Assembly (NCBI RefSeq): GCF_003097315.1
Contig: NZ_QDDL01000003.1
Span: 186,001 to 250,000 of the forward strand
Direction of reading: 5' to 3'
DNA: 64,000 nt
Source of the DNA: Pelagibaculum spongiae
GTDB lineage: Bacteria; Pseudomonadota; Gammaproteobacteria; Enterobacterales; Pelagibaculaceae
The notes beneath the pieces were generated by a model. The model had not been told where the DNA came from, searched no databases, and saw nothing but the letters and a program-made list of their open reading frames with translations. Shown here in pieces: positions 27,056 through 35,419 of the stretch; position 1 is the stretch's first letter; every line of letters begins with the position of its first letter. The translations under genes were made by a program, and so were the position numbers.

Positions 27056-27676
27056 ATGCTGCAGAACCTGTTACCCGGAAAACTAAAAAGTCGGTGGCTT
27101 AACTACCAACTAAATAAACAGCAACATGAATTTGCTGATTGCTTTCAGCCAGCTATTAAAGGCGAAATCATCAGCCTAGATATGGAAACCAGCTCTCTAG
27201 ATACCCAGCATGCTGAAATATTAGAAATTGCCGCAGTGCCGATTCGCCATGGAAAAATCTACCCGGGGCAAACACTAGAGCTGCGCGTTAAGCCACTAAA
27301 AGCACTTAATCCCACTTCAGTGCCGATTCACCAGATTCGTGAAATAGATCTACAGCAAGCGCTAGGTGCTGAACAGGCAATCAAACAGTTAATCCAATTC
27401 ATCGGTGCCCGGCCATTATTGGGATACAACATTCGTTTTGATCAAAAAATATTAAATCGTTATTACAAAGCCTTGCTAGGGTTTGAACTACCCAACCCAA
27501 CCCTAGAACTTTCTCACCGCTACTATAAAAAGAAACTACATAGCCAGCCTGATCACATTACCGATTTACGTTTGGAAACCATCTGCAGCGAACTGGATAT
27601 TCCAATGCTAGATCGCCACTCTGCCAAGGGTGATGCTCTCACCGTCGCACTGGCCTGGAGCAAATTGGGCAAATAA
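27056..27676 (+). CDS. DEDD-type 3'-5' exonuclease, second copy type
   Basis: The 206-residue protein carries SLDMETSSLD, YNIRFDQKILN and DRHSAKGDALTVALAW, the three exonuclease motifs (with His in the last). Start ATG 27056 has ribosome site AGAGGA; an upstream GTG at 27023 is less likely. It directly follows the DUF294 gene. This pairing with DUF4212, symporter and DUF294 recurs in marine gammaproteobacteria. Its link to transport signalling is not understood. Confidence 0.92.
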   Translation: MLQNLLPGKLKSRWLNYQLNKQQHEFADCFQPAIKGEIISLDMETSSLDTQHAEILEIAAVPIRHGKIYPGQTLELRVKPLKALNPTSVPIHQIREIDLQQALGAEQAIKQLIQFIGARPLLGYNIRFDQKILNRYYKALLGFELPNPTLELSHRYYKKKLHSQPDHITDLRLETICSELDIPMLDRHSAKGDALTVALAWSKLGK

Positions 27677-27698
27677 ATTCAAAGCGAGCATACGAGAT

Positions 27699-27905
27699 TC
27701 AAAGCCGAATAAAATACGGAATAGCCATCAAAACCACACCAACGATTAGTAGCATGGTCACGCTAGGCATAAAATAGGGAAATACGAAAAGAGCTAAACC
27801 TGTACACAAAGGAACAATCGCTTTTTGTTTCCTTCCATACATAAAGAATCCAACACCAATACTGCCAAACAAAACACTCCAAATCATTATTGAAGAACCA
27901 TCCAT
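27699..27905 (-). CDS. small two- to three-helix membrane protein
   Basis: The 68-residue protein has three hydrophobic segments (IMIWSVLFGSIGVGFFMYG, AIVPLCTGLALFVFPYFM, MLLIVGVVLMAIPYFIRL). I recall very similar short proteins in other gammaproteobacteria, sometimes labelled amino acid transport protein. The label has no support in the sequence. It ends convergently with the exonuclease gene. Confidence 0.75.
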   Translation of the reverse strand: MDGSSIMIWSVLFGSIGVGFFMYGRKQKAIVPLCTGLALFVFPYFMPSVTMLLIVGVVLMAIPYFIRL

Positions 27906-28057
27906 TTGAAAATCACCTACTTGCTATTAAATCAATTAGACAATACTGCTTATCACAAGGGTGCGTCATCATCCATATTGTAATTATTCATTGGGCGTTA
28001 CGATAACACATAAGCTACGTTTACTACGGGATTTGAGATAGAAAAGAGGATGCCTGA

Positions 28058-29557
28058 GTGCCATTTGGAAAATATAAAGCCATAGTACCTCAATGGCAAA
28101 ATGTCACTGCTAAGTACAAGCTGGTTGTGACAGTGTACATTGCCAAACTCAGGTCAATTGTTCAGGGTCTGGAGGTGAATAATCCGAAAGCACCTTCAGG
28201 AAACTCAGGTGCAGACTATTTACGAGATCACCTCAAAAAAATAGAAGCTTGCTCTAAAATAGATAACTACGGCGAGTTTTATCATCTTGCCATGTACTTA
28301 ATGCAAGTGATCAGCCCTTCTGAGCCAATTCTTCCAGTTAAACCTAAAGACTTTCCTAACGCTTTAAATTTTTCAGAACAAACCCGAGATGCCTTGTATG
28401 GCTTGAAATCTTGGTTGATTGGATTTGATGGTTGTTCGGGAACTATCCAAACAGCGTTTCCTCCGCAACAATTGCCGTCAGTAAAGAGCTCGACTAATTT
28501 ACAACAGCTTTTACGCGATATCGGCCGTGGTATGCCATCAAACCCCCGTAGCCAGCCTGGCGTTCGAAGCATACATCGAATTTGGCTAGGGAAGTTTCCA
28601 TCAGATGAAATGTTGCTCCAAGTATATGCGTGCAACCTTGAAGTAGCTAAATCAATACGGCCAGTGTATTTTGTCTCCCATAATTATTTATGGACCAACA
28701 ATAAAAAGCTGCTTGCATTTTCTGACAGCGGAATAAAACCTTATAGCTATTTTAAAATTAAGAATGCTGAATGGCTGATTGACGATTATCAAACGCCACA
28801 TGCACTTGCAATTGAAGCAAGATCTCAAATACATTGGCAAAACTATGCAAATGCTTCCGATATATTAAGGATTCTGGCTCTATATCATTACGGCGGCCTT
28901 TACTTAGATATGAGCTGGATTACAAACCCTCATAATTTTAATGGTGCTACCGAAAGAGGGTACTTAACACCTAATTTAGAATCTATATATTTGCTAAATT
29001 CATATTCTTGTCTAAAACAATCTACTGACCAGATCTACTCTTTTCCTCCATTTTCTACCACTAATAATATGATAAAAGCAAAAAGAAGCGGAGACTATCA
29101 GTATACCTTTCTAGAATCACAACGCTGCAAGATAGATTCTTTAGAAATAACGCAGCTTTACGTTGGAACGCCAGGCCACCCTTTTATCTCAGAGGTCATG
29201 ATAACACTCAATAATATGATATGCTCTGATCGTTACATGCCTATAAAAGGAAGGCATCTGAAAAAAGTTTTCTATAAAGGTGTTCATGGTACTTCATATT
29301 ATAAAGATTTGTGCGGAGACATGCACTTAGGCTCCCTAGTGATATCCGCCTTGGAAAATAATGCGATGAGATTTTTGGCCAATCATAAATCACCTTATAA
29401 TTTACAAGTAAGCCCTGAGAACATTATAAGTTATTGTTTTCAAATAAAAAACGGCATATCACCAAGGCTCAGTACTTTATTTCAATGCGCTATATTTAAC
29501 ACCAATAAATCCTGGTCGACGTGCAACAGGAAAAGGCCAATTTTAGCTGAGATTTAA
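28058..29557 (+). CDS. TcdA/TcdB-like glycosyltransferase, possible effector
   Basis: The 499-residue protein contains, from residue 172, IHRIWLGKFPSDEML, and at residues 266-287 ASDILRILALYHYGG followed by LYLDMSW. This is the pattern of the GT-A glycosyltransferases with sugar-binding DXD motif, including OCH1 and the TcdA/TcdB glucosyltransferase domain. The second Asp of the usual D-x-D is Ser286 here (D284-M-S), so metal binding may be altered. An N-terminal region of 165 residues is of unknown fold. The GTG start has ribosome site AGAGGA. No signal peptide or polysaccharide cluster is near. A role in modifying host or rival proteins is inference; a sugar-polymer role is possible. Confidence 0.75.
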   Translation: MPFGKYKAIVPQWQNVTAKYKLVVTVYIAKLRSIVQGLEVNNPKAPSGNSGADYLRDHLKKIEACSKIDNYGEFYHLAMYLMQVISPSEPILPVKPKDFPNALNFSEQTRDALYGLKSWLIGFDGCSGTIQTAFPPQQLPSVKSSTNLQQLLRDIGRGMPSNPRSQPGVRSIHRIWLGKFPSDEMLLQVYACNLEVAKSIRPVYFVSHNYLWTNNKKLLAFSDSGIKPYSYFKIKNAEWLIDDYQTPHALAIEARSQIHWQNYANASDILRILALYHYGGLYLDMSWITNPHNFNGATERGYLTPNLESIYLLNSYSCLKQSTDQIYSFPPFSTTNNMIKAKRSGDYQYTFLESQRCKIDSLEITQLYVGTPGHPFISEVMITLNNMICSDRYMPIKGRHLKKVFYKGVHGTSYYKDLCGDMHLGSLVISALENNAMRFLANHKSPYNLQVSPENIISYCFQIKNGISPRLSTLFQCAIFNTNKSWSTCNRKRPILAEI

Positions 29558-29599
29558 AAATATCGTCGTATTTGTTTTTGCACTATTTAACAGATATGG

Positions 29600-29700
29600 C
29601 ACATATAAACCCGGGTGCGCCACAGGCTTACCCAGGCTACGAAAACCGATTAGCTTTCATTAATAAAACTCTGATATTCAAATTAATACCAAACCAAGGG
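29600..29700. repeat. diverged copy of the 97-bp repeat
   Basis: The stretch after the glycosyltransferase contains GGGTGCGCCACAGGCTTACCC and then CGATTAGCTTTCATT...ATTAATACCAAACC. It parallels the order of pieces in the 97-bp units to the right, with many changes and the first block inverted. Confidence 0.5.
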
Positions 29701-29710
29701 CCGTGGAAAT

Positions 29711-29808
29711 AAATAATTTTTCTGTATCTTCTCGTAGGTCATCCCTGAGCCTCGGCGAAGCGTGACATTTCGTTGGCGAGTCGCTATTCGCTTCGCTCAT
29801 GACGAATT
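29711..29808. repeat. dispersed repeat, inverted relative to 8561-8647
   Basis: It contains CTCGTAGGTCATCCCTGAGC and CGGCGAAGCGTGAC...GCTCATGACGAAT. The copy at 8561-8647 is its reverse complement with an 11-bp internal difference. Confidence 0.75.
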
Positions 29809-29842
29809 ACATTAAGGACGTCTATTAAATTCCGCGCCCCTA

Positions 29843-30172
29843 AAATAGGTTGGGTAAGCCTGTAGGCGCACCCAACAACATCCAAAAACCAATCGGCTTT
29901 AATCAATGTAACTCTGACATTTCAATTAATACCAAACTAAAGTAGGCTGGGTAAGCTTGTAGGCACACTCAACAACATCCAAAAACCAATCGGCTTTAAT
30001 CAATGTAACTCTGACATTTCAATTAATACCAAACTAAAGTAGGCTGGGTAAGCCTGTAGGCGCACTCAACAACATCCAAAAACCAATCGGCTTTAATCAA
30101 TGTAACTCTGACATTTCAATTAATACCAAACTAAAGTAGGCTGGGTAAGCCTGTAGGCGCACTCAACAATTA
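29843..30172. repeat. 97-bp tandem repeat array, about 3.4 copies
   Basis: The landmark TGGGTAAGC recurs at 29851, 29948, 30045 and 30142, giving a period of exactly 97 bp. Each unit contains TAGGCGCACTCAACAACATC, AATCGGCTTTAATCAATG and CAATTAATACCAAAC. Copies differ by only one to three bases, so the array is recent. A further copy lies at 41588-41702. There is no cas gene and no unique spacer, so it is not a CRISPR. Confidence 0.92.
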
Positions 30173-30190
30173 CCCTATATTGAGCGCTAT

Positions 30191-30766
30191 TTATTTAGGC
30201 TTTTCTTGGTTAACAAGCATATTGATAAACTTCGTATACCGCTTTAATCTGGTTTCTGGTTTCTTGGCACTGATCAAACCGTAGGCAATAGCATAACGAC
30301 TCGATTTATTAAGCGTTTCAAAAAATGCTTTAACTTTCGGCTGGCGTTCCAATGCAGCTAGGAAATCTTCAGGCACTTCTATTTCACTTGCCACATAAGC
30401 TTTCTCCCAACGGCCATCCTCTTTTGCCGCACGAATAGGCACCAGCCCTGCTTCCATCATCCGGCCTTCACTGATCAAACGTTCTGCATGCTCAGTGTTC
30501 CTTTTAGACCAATTGCTTCGCGCTTTTCTGGGAGTAATACGCTGGAGATAAGCTTGCTCATCAATTGATTTCTTAACACCATCAATCCAACCCCAACATA
30601 GCGCCTCGATCACAACATCATCCCAAGTTACACTCTGAATCCCCGTGTTTTTCTTGTATATCTTCACCCAGAGTTCACTGTCAGAGGCGTGGTTCATCTT
30701 TAGCCAATGACCGAGGTCTTTCGATGTAACAAATGTCATGATTCTTGATGGATCAGCTTCAGGCAT
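30191..30766 (-). CDS. YdeI/OmpD-associated family protein
   Basis: The 191-residue protein has the family segments LWVKIYKK, VTWDDVVIEALCWGWIDGVK (about residues 44-63) and RITPRKARSNWSKRN. YdeI-like proteins are small soluble proteins linked to polymyxin or bacteriocin resistance in some enterics; the mechanism is unknown. The first 58 residues are duplicated in the truncated gene at 31685-31912, along with upstream DNA. The palindromic element at 30797-30916 lies just upstream. Confidence 0.88.
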   Translation of the reverse strand: MPEADPSRIMTFVTSKDLGHWLKMNHASDSELWVKIYKKNTGIQSVTWDDVVIEALCWGWIDGVKKSIDEQAYLQRITPRKARSNWSKRNTEHAERLISEGRMMEAGLVPIRAAKEDGRWEKAYVASEIEVPEDFLAALERQPKVKAFFETLNKSSRYAIAYGLISAKKPETRLKRYTKFINMLVNQEKPK

Positions 30767-30796
30767 TAATTAGATTCTCTAGGGTGATCACTGACA

Positions 30797-30916
30797 GCCA
30801 TAATATCAACAACCTAACTTAAAATTATTGTAATAACTATTTACCAGTAAACTTGAGAAGCAGTTTACTCATAAGCTTAATTTTTCCGAATATTTGGAAA
30901 GCTTTGGCTGGCACGG
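30797..30916. repeat. palindromic accessory-region element, copy A
   Basis: The element is bounded by TGACAGCCA on the left and TTTGGCTGGCA on the right, partly inverted. It contains two internal hairpins: AGTAAAC/GTTTACT (30846-30871) and TTTCC/GGAAA near 30886-30903. It follows the LysE stop directly and is followed by TTTTTTT on the rightmost edge as read leftward. Copy B at 31937-32060 is nearly identical for 80 bp; copy C is at 33991-34120. Confidence 0.75.
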
Positions 30917-30921
30917 TTTTT

Positions 30922-31554
30922 TTAGCCCTTATTTTGTATTGTAGCGGTAATAGCACCAGCCCCAACGAGCATACCACCACTAACTTTATTAAAACCATTT
31001 TGAAATTTAACTGAACTAACTTTATTGCGTAATATGCCTGAAAATGTAGCGTAAAATGTAACACTCAGAGTTGAGACAACAAGAAAGCTTACTGCCATAA
31101 TTATCATTTGCGACAAAACTGGGGAATTAGCGTTAATAAATAAAGGGAAAAACGCCATAAAAAATATAATACCTTTCGGATTTAAAGCAGTTACCAATAA
31201 CGAATTGAAATAAACAGAACTTTTTTCCATCTGTTTTAACTCTATGTGTGCGGCAGTTGCTTTTGTACAGAAAGCTTTTATACCTAGGTATAATAAATAC
31301 AACGCCCCCGCCCATTTTAAAATATTAAATAGCGTTGCTGACGTCGCTAATAGAGCGCCCATCCCTACAAATGAAAAACTCATAGCAATGACATCACCAG
31401 ATAAAGTACCAGCCACTAAAGGAGTAACCGATTTTTTTCCATGCTCTAACGCTTTTCCCATAACCAAAAATACGGTTGGTCCAGGTGAAAAACATAAAAC
31501 CATTGATGCGGCAATGAATGAAATCCAAACTTCAATACTCAATTGATTCTCCAA
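30922..31554 (-). CDS. LysE/RhtB family amino acid exporter
   Basis: The 210-residue inner-membrane protein has six hydrophobic segments. It carries the family signature FSPGPTVFLVMGKALEHGKK (about residues 23-42) and the segment LNPKGIIFFMAFFPLF (about residues 124-139). It probably exports an amino acid or derivative. It has lower GC and more AT-rich codons than the core genes nearby, which fits the accessory character of the region. It is flanked on both sides by palindromic elements. Confidence 0.92.
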   Translation of the reverse strand: MENQLSIEVWISFIAASMVLCFSPGPTVFLVMGKALEHGKKSVTPLVAGTLSGDVIAMSFSFVGMGALLATSATLFNILKWAGALYLLYLGIKAFCTKATAAHIELKQMEKSSVYFNSLLVTALNPKGIIFFMAFFPLFINANSPVLSQMIIMAVSFLVVSTLSVTFYATFSGILRNKVSSVKFQNGFNKVSGGMLVGAGAITATIQNKG

Positions 31555-31603
31555 TGAGGGCTAACGAACCTGTAGATTAACCAGAACACTTAACCCGAAC
31601 ACT

Positions 31604-31722
31604 TGCCACCCATAATGGTACTTGGCCAAGAATAAGATATTTTTATAAAGAGCAAACCAATAAACCAACTAGTTTACTCATAAATTATTTTTTACCTTGC
31701 ATAGCCACCTTTTGGGTGGCAC
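31604..31722. repeat. palindromic accessory-region element, TGCCACCC type
   Basis: Ends are TTGCCACCC at 31604 and GGGTGGCA at 31715-31722, an inverted pair. The inside has CTAGTTTACTCATAAATTAT, shared with 32252-32271 and with copies A-C (GTTTACTCATAA). The right end overlaps the 3' end of the truncated YdeI copy, so the element seems to have cut or captured that gene. Confidence 0.65.
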
Positions 31723-31912
31723 TATTTTTTATCCAACCCCAACATAGCGCCTCGATCACAACATCATCCCAAGTTACACTCTCAATCCCAGATTTTTTCT
31801 TGTATATCTTCACCCAGAGTTCACTGTAAGAGGCGTGATTCACCTTCAACCAATGACCGAGATCTTCCGGCGTAACAAATGTCATGATTTTTAATGGATC
31901 GGGCTCAGGCAT
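31685..31912 (-). pseudogene. truncated copy of the YdeI-family gene
   Basis: Residues 1-60 (MPEPDPLKIMTFVTPEDLGH and on to CWGWI) match the N-terminus of the gene at 30191-30766 with a few changes. After WGWI the frame runs into unrelated residues (KNSATQKVAMQGKK) encoded by the palindromic element at 31604-31722. About 130 residues are missing. The upstream 150 bp match the region upstream of the full gene, so a whole segment was duplicated and then cut. Confidence 0.85.
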
Positions 31913-31936
31913 TAATTGGGTTCTCTTGGGTGATCA

Positions 31937-32062
31937 CTGACAGCCATAATATCAACAACCTAACTTAAAATTATTGTAATAACTATTTACCAGTAGACTT
32001 GAGAAGCAGTTTACTCATAAGTTTCATTTTCCTAAATATTAGGAAACCTTTGGCTGGCAAGG
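31937..32062. repeat. palindromic accessory-region element, copy B
   Basis: The element begins TGACAGCCATAATATCAACA like copy A and ends CCTTTGGCTGGCAAGG. The inner hairpin AGTAGACTTGAGAAGCAGTTTACT and the stem TTTCCTAAATATTAGGAAA are visible. Confidence 0.8.
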
Positions 32063-32144
32063 CTTTTCATTCTTGTGAGCGATATGCCCCTAAAGCGGTT
32101 AACTGCTCAAGAGTGAAGCTCTTGGCTTGAGTTGATCCAGTAAC

Positions 32145-32360
32145 TTGCTCAGTAACTTGCTTGCCAACCACAATCGTGTTTGGCCAATAAGATAATAAGA
32201 TATTTTTATAACAAGCAAACGAATAAATCATCAAACCAGTTTACTCATAAATTATTTTTTATCTTGTATAGTCATATTTTTGGGTGGCATCAGTTTTTAG
32301 TTTTTACTTATAAGCTTAATTTTTTCGAATATTAGGAAACCTTTGGCTGGCACTAGCTTC
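32145..32360. repeat. two further partial palindromic elements
   Basis: 32150-32293 runs from CTTGCCAACC to GGGTGGCA and includes AGATATTTTTATAA and CAGTTTACTCATAAATTATT, as in 31604-31722. 32304-32357 repeats only the right part of copies A and B (CTTATAAGCTTAATTTTTTC to CTTTGGCTGGCA). No gene is seen in 31913-32500. Confidence 0.65.
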
Positions 32361-32502
32361 TTTGGCATCTGTTTTACTTGCAACCATATGAGAAATTGAA
32401 TATTTTTTGGCAGATATAAAAAATATCATGGGTGGCGTTGTTTGTTCGATAACTCAGCCAGCAACCCGTTTTTTGTTAGTAAATATCGGCAGTAATTAGT
32501 TA

Positions 32503-32545
32503 AGGCCGTTCTGTTTTTCCATAAATAAAATAGAGCGGCCAGAAC
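32503..32545 (-). terminator. possible terminator of the secreted unknown gene
   Basis: The stem GGCCGCTCT / AGAACGGCC (one wobble), read leftward, starts 7 nt after the stop of the next gene. The loop is long and the T-run poor. Confidence 0.45.
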
Positions 32546-32551
32546 TTAAAA

Positions 32552-33676
32552 CTACTGATAGGGTCGTAATATCTGCTTTACAATATCGTCATACTTAAAC
32601 TCAACGATCTCACCATACATTTTCTTTTTATCCAACCTAATAGCGCTCACAAGCATTCGATCACTCGCATATGATACAGCAATGCTGTCGCCAAGGAAAG
32701 AGAAGGCATCATTTTCCGGACGATAGTCATGTGGCTTTAACGGTTTGATAAAAAGACCTTTACCTTCAATATAAGTCATCATTGAAATTTCTTTAAAGCT
32801 CTTAATCTCAGGAGTATCAAGCCCACAACTTGTTAACTGATTAGATAGCCTTCTGCAATTACCAAACCAATCTCGATTAATTATATATTGATGAAAAGTA
32901 CCATTAATTTTCAGTTGCCCCAACTTACCAGATTCTAATATTTGATAGGCTTTTAGTTCAAGACAATCACTATCTCTTGTTTGTTTTTTACTGCATTTCA
33001 CCTGATCCAATATAATATCTTGATCTTGGATATTAACATAATAGGGATAACCTTTATTTGAATCAAACTCAAAAATTACCTCATTGCGCCCGGTCTTTAC
33101 TGAAAGTAAATTTTCATCAACATAAAACGATGCTACTGTAGACTTATAAGTCTTTTTTGCTACAAAAACATTATTTCCATCAAAGAGCTTGATCATTGGA
33201 TTTTTAATGTTTAACTCAGAGATTTTGTGAATTTCACCGACAGCTGAAATAGAACCATCATAATCTATACGTGGTATGAAGGCTGCATCAATAGAAGCTA
33301 TAGTTCGCCATTGGTTTTTCTCATAAACAAACACCTCTGGCGAAGCAAAAAAAAATGCTGCGTTTTTTTGACAGCTCATCTGGCGAAAGACTAAATCTTT
33401 CATAGGGGTAGTACTTGTATGCCATTGCCTACCATCACGACTAGTTAAGGCTTCCCCCCAACCAATAAAAATAAAATATTGCCCCTGAGTCAGGCATACA
33501 GCATGGGGCAAGCCGCCACCTCGATTAGGTATTTTTGTGCTGTAAGAATCATCTAACTTATGCACTCTGCTGGGTTTAAAATTACCAAACCAGCTTTCTG
33601 CGAAAACTGGCATATTTATAACCATAAGGGATATAAACATAACTAGTGATTTAGTAATACTGCTGGTAATGACCAT
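32552..33676 (-). CDS. secreted protein of unknown function
   Basis: The 374-residue protein starts with a signal peptide (VMFISLMVINMPVFAES). The mature part is rich in beta-type segments with repeated pieces such as YFIFIGWGEALTSRDGRQWH, which recalls sialidase-like or beta-propeller blades. Four to six Cys residues may form disulfides. The ATG at 33674-33676 has a ribosome site GAGGGG; the frame also extends to 33715. I do not recognise a family, and the propeller idea is only an impression. The region is accessory and flanked by palindromic elements. Confidence 0.75.
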   Translation of the reverse strand: MVITSSITKSLVMFISLMVINMPVFAESWFGNFKPSRVHKLDDSYSTKIPNRGGGLPHAVCLTQGQYFIFIGWGEALTSRDGRQWHTSTTPMKDLVFRQMSCQKNAAFFFASPEVFVYEKNQWRTIASIDAAFIPRIDYDGSISAVGEIHKISELNIKNPMIKLFDGNNVFVAKKTYKSTVASFYVDENLLSVKTGRNEVIFEFDSNKGYPYYVNIQDQDIILDQVKCSKKQTRDSDCLELKAYQILESGKLGQLKINGTFHQYIINRDWFGNCRRLSNQLTSCGLDTPEIKSFKEISMMTYIEGKGLFIKPLKPHDYRPENDAFSFLGDSIAVSYASDRMLVSAIRLDKKKMYGEIVEFKYDDIVKQILRPYQ

Positions 33677-33990
33677 ACACCCCTCTGCCATTGCTATAAA
33701 ATATTTTTTCAACATAGTTTTCCACTTCAGAATATTGTTGCTTTATCCCTGATCCTTTTTCAGTTTCCAAGTGTTTAAAAATATTTTCCTTCAAGCTCCC
33801 CCCCCCTTCTTCCAGACTTTATAGTCTCCCAGGTTAGAGAATGATTGTTTTTCTTGAGGTAATCATTTGTTGTCGAAAAGCCCTTATGTTTTGCCTGGCT
33901 TCCATATACTGCCCAAACACCTTTCTTATACAACCCTCCTGCGCCTTAGTTATAAGCAGCAAGGGCGAAGATGTCTCTTTGACAACGATC
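33677..33990. other. intergenic region upstream of the secreted gene
   Basis: No gene is supported. A run of nine C lies at 33800-33808. A rightward frame from 33841 runs into palindromic element C and is not called. Confidence 0.4.
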
Positions 33991-34137
33991 ATAGCCAGCC
34001 ATAGTTTCAACAATTCAATCCCAAATTATTTTAATAACAATTTACTAGTAAATTTGAGAAGCAGTTTACTCATAAGTTTAGTTTTCCTGAATGTTAAGAA
34101 ACCTTTGGCTGGCACGGTTTTTTTTAGGCACGGTTTT
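33991..34137. repeat. palindromic accessory-region element, copy C
   Basis: It runs from AGCCAGCCATAG to TTTGGCTGGCACGG and ends in a duplicated GGCACGGTTTTTT (34111-34140). The inner piece TTGAGAAGCAGTTTACTCAT is identical to copies A and B. It follows directly on the stop of the gene at 34141, just as copy A follows LysE. Confidence 0.75.
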
Positions 34138-34140
34138 TTC

Positions 34141-34851
34141 TTACAAATCTACAACTCTTAAATTTCGTTTGCTCTTTTTGCTTTCTCTCCAAACTTCAAT
34201 ACGGTAGTGGTCAGGGGCAGGAATCGGCTCTTTAGGCTTTGTAGGCTTATTTTTCTTAGTATTCTTCTCTTCGTCAGGCATTAACTCTTCACCATCAGCA
34301 CTAACTAGAGGTAGGTGTATTTGCTGTGGCATGAGAGGAGCTTGTGCAAATGCGTTTTCTAAGTCATCAATGAGACCTGGAACATTTTTCATCTCAGGCC
34401 CGAACAGAATTTCAGATTCTATCATTGCTTCTTCTACTGAGATTTGACCTCTCTTAATTTTTTCGAAAATACCTTTTAACCTTGATAATGATTCTCCGCG
34501 CCTTCGTATATTCGGTCTTATATTTCTTGAAGAAAATGGTTTTCCAGCACGTTGCCCAAGATATTCACTCGCTGATATTACTTGGCTCTCAATGGTTCCT
34601 AAACCAGAAATAAATGATCCATATTGACCAATGCCGATATAAAGGATACCGAGAGTTGTTGCGGCTATCTTAGCCTTAGCTTTTATTGAGCCTTCTTCAA
34701 CATTTAGTGAAAGAGAGTAATCCTGTAGCTCTAAAACATCATGAACGTAGTTTTCCCAGTCATCAAAAAGTAAGCTGGAGTAACTCTCAAATTCACCACG
34801 AGGTAAACTTGGTACGTTTATATAGAAGTCCGTTGTGCCTATATTTACCAT
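34141..34851 (-). CDS. protein of unknown function, accessory
   Basis: The 236-residue protein has an N-terminal acidic part, a Gly- and Ile-rich segment that may be a membrane helix or amphipathic hairpin (IAATTLGILYIGIGQYGSFI, about residues 62-81), a basic middle and a charged Lys/Pro-rich C-terminus (KNTKKNKPTKPKEPIP). No signal peptide is seen. I do not recognise a family. The start ATG at 34849-34851 begins a normal sequence. The stop lies against palindromic element C. Confidence 0.7.
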   Translation of the reverse strand: MVNIGTTDFYINVPSLPRGEFESYSSLLFDDWENYVHDVLELQDYSLSLNVEEGSIKAKAKIAATTLGILYIGIGQYGSFISGLGTIESQVISASEYLGQRAGKPFSSRNIRPNIRRRGESLSRLKGIFEKIKRGQISVEEAMIESEILFGPEMKNVPGLIDDLENAFAQAPLMPQQIHLPLVSADGEELMPDEEKNTKKNKPTKPKEPIPAPDHYRIEVWRESKKSKRNLRVVDL

Positions 34852-35419
34852 GTTTTACTCGATTATTATTGTATTGCTCTAACATCGTATTGGAAGGAAA
34901 ATTCGACTTGCCCGGCTCAACTATCAAGATATTTCCGGTATCACCAGCCACAAATCAGCAAGTTTAATCAACCCCATTAATACAATGCCTCACTTATTAA
35001 TTAATAAGTGATGAAAATAGTCATTAATGACAAATCCATTACTCGGTTTTAGCATCAATCTCCATGGATGGATGGAGTGAATACGAGCAAATGTCGGGAG
35101 CATTTTGCCGTCAGCGTCACTCTACCTCCTGCTTCCATGCAGTCGTCGCTTTACCCGATATCGCCCTGTTATCCGAGTGGCTCGGCTTGCCTTTCCGCTC
35201 GGATCATCAACACATACATGCTTTTAAAATGCGCATTTAATGGCCATTAAGCAGCTGCAAACAAGCACTAAGCAAATGTTGTTTTCAATTCTACCGCTAT
35301 TAACAAACCAATCAACATATTACATCAATAAAGCGGTGATACCTTGCTATCTCTAGTGTTTGGATTCTGATTTTCTTATCTGGAGTAGCGGAGTTTGACC
35401 TGCAATGGCCTTGCTCTAA
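34852..35419. other. intergenic region with repeat fragments
   Basis: No gene is supported. Bases 35085-35165 (CGGGAGCATTTTGCCGTCAG ... CTCTACCTCCTGCTTCCATGCAG) are related to fragments at 6262-6320, 16558-16612 and 35925-35980. The last contains ACTCCCGACATTTTTCTGCA in inverse orientation. Confidence 0.45.

Noticed and set aside
29843..30172. CRISPR array
   Set aside because: The whole 97-bp unit is repeated with no variable spacers, and no cas genes are present.
30780..34140. Integron cassette array with attC sites
   Set aside because: Genes share one orientation and have hairpin elements at their ends, but no integrase or attI is in the window. Core sites of the RYYYAAC/GTTRRRY type do not occur in a consistent pair in the elements.
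33841..34161. Rightward 106-codon frame
   Set aside because: It reads through palindromic element C and has no ribosome site.
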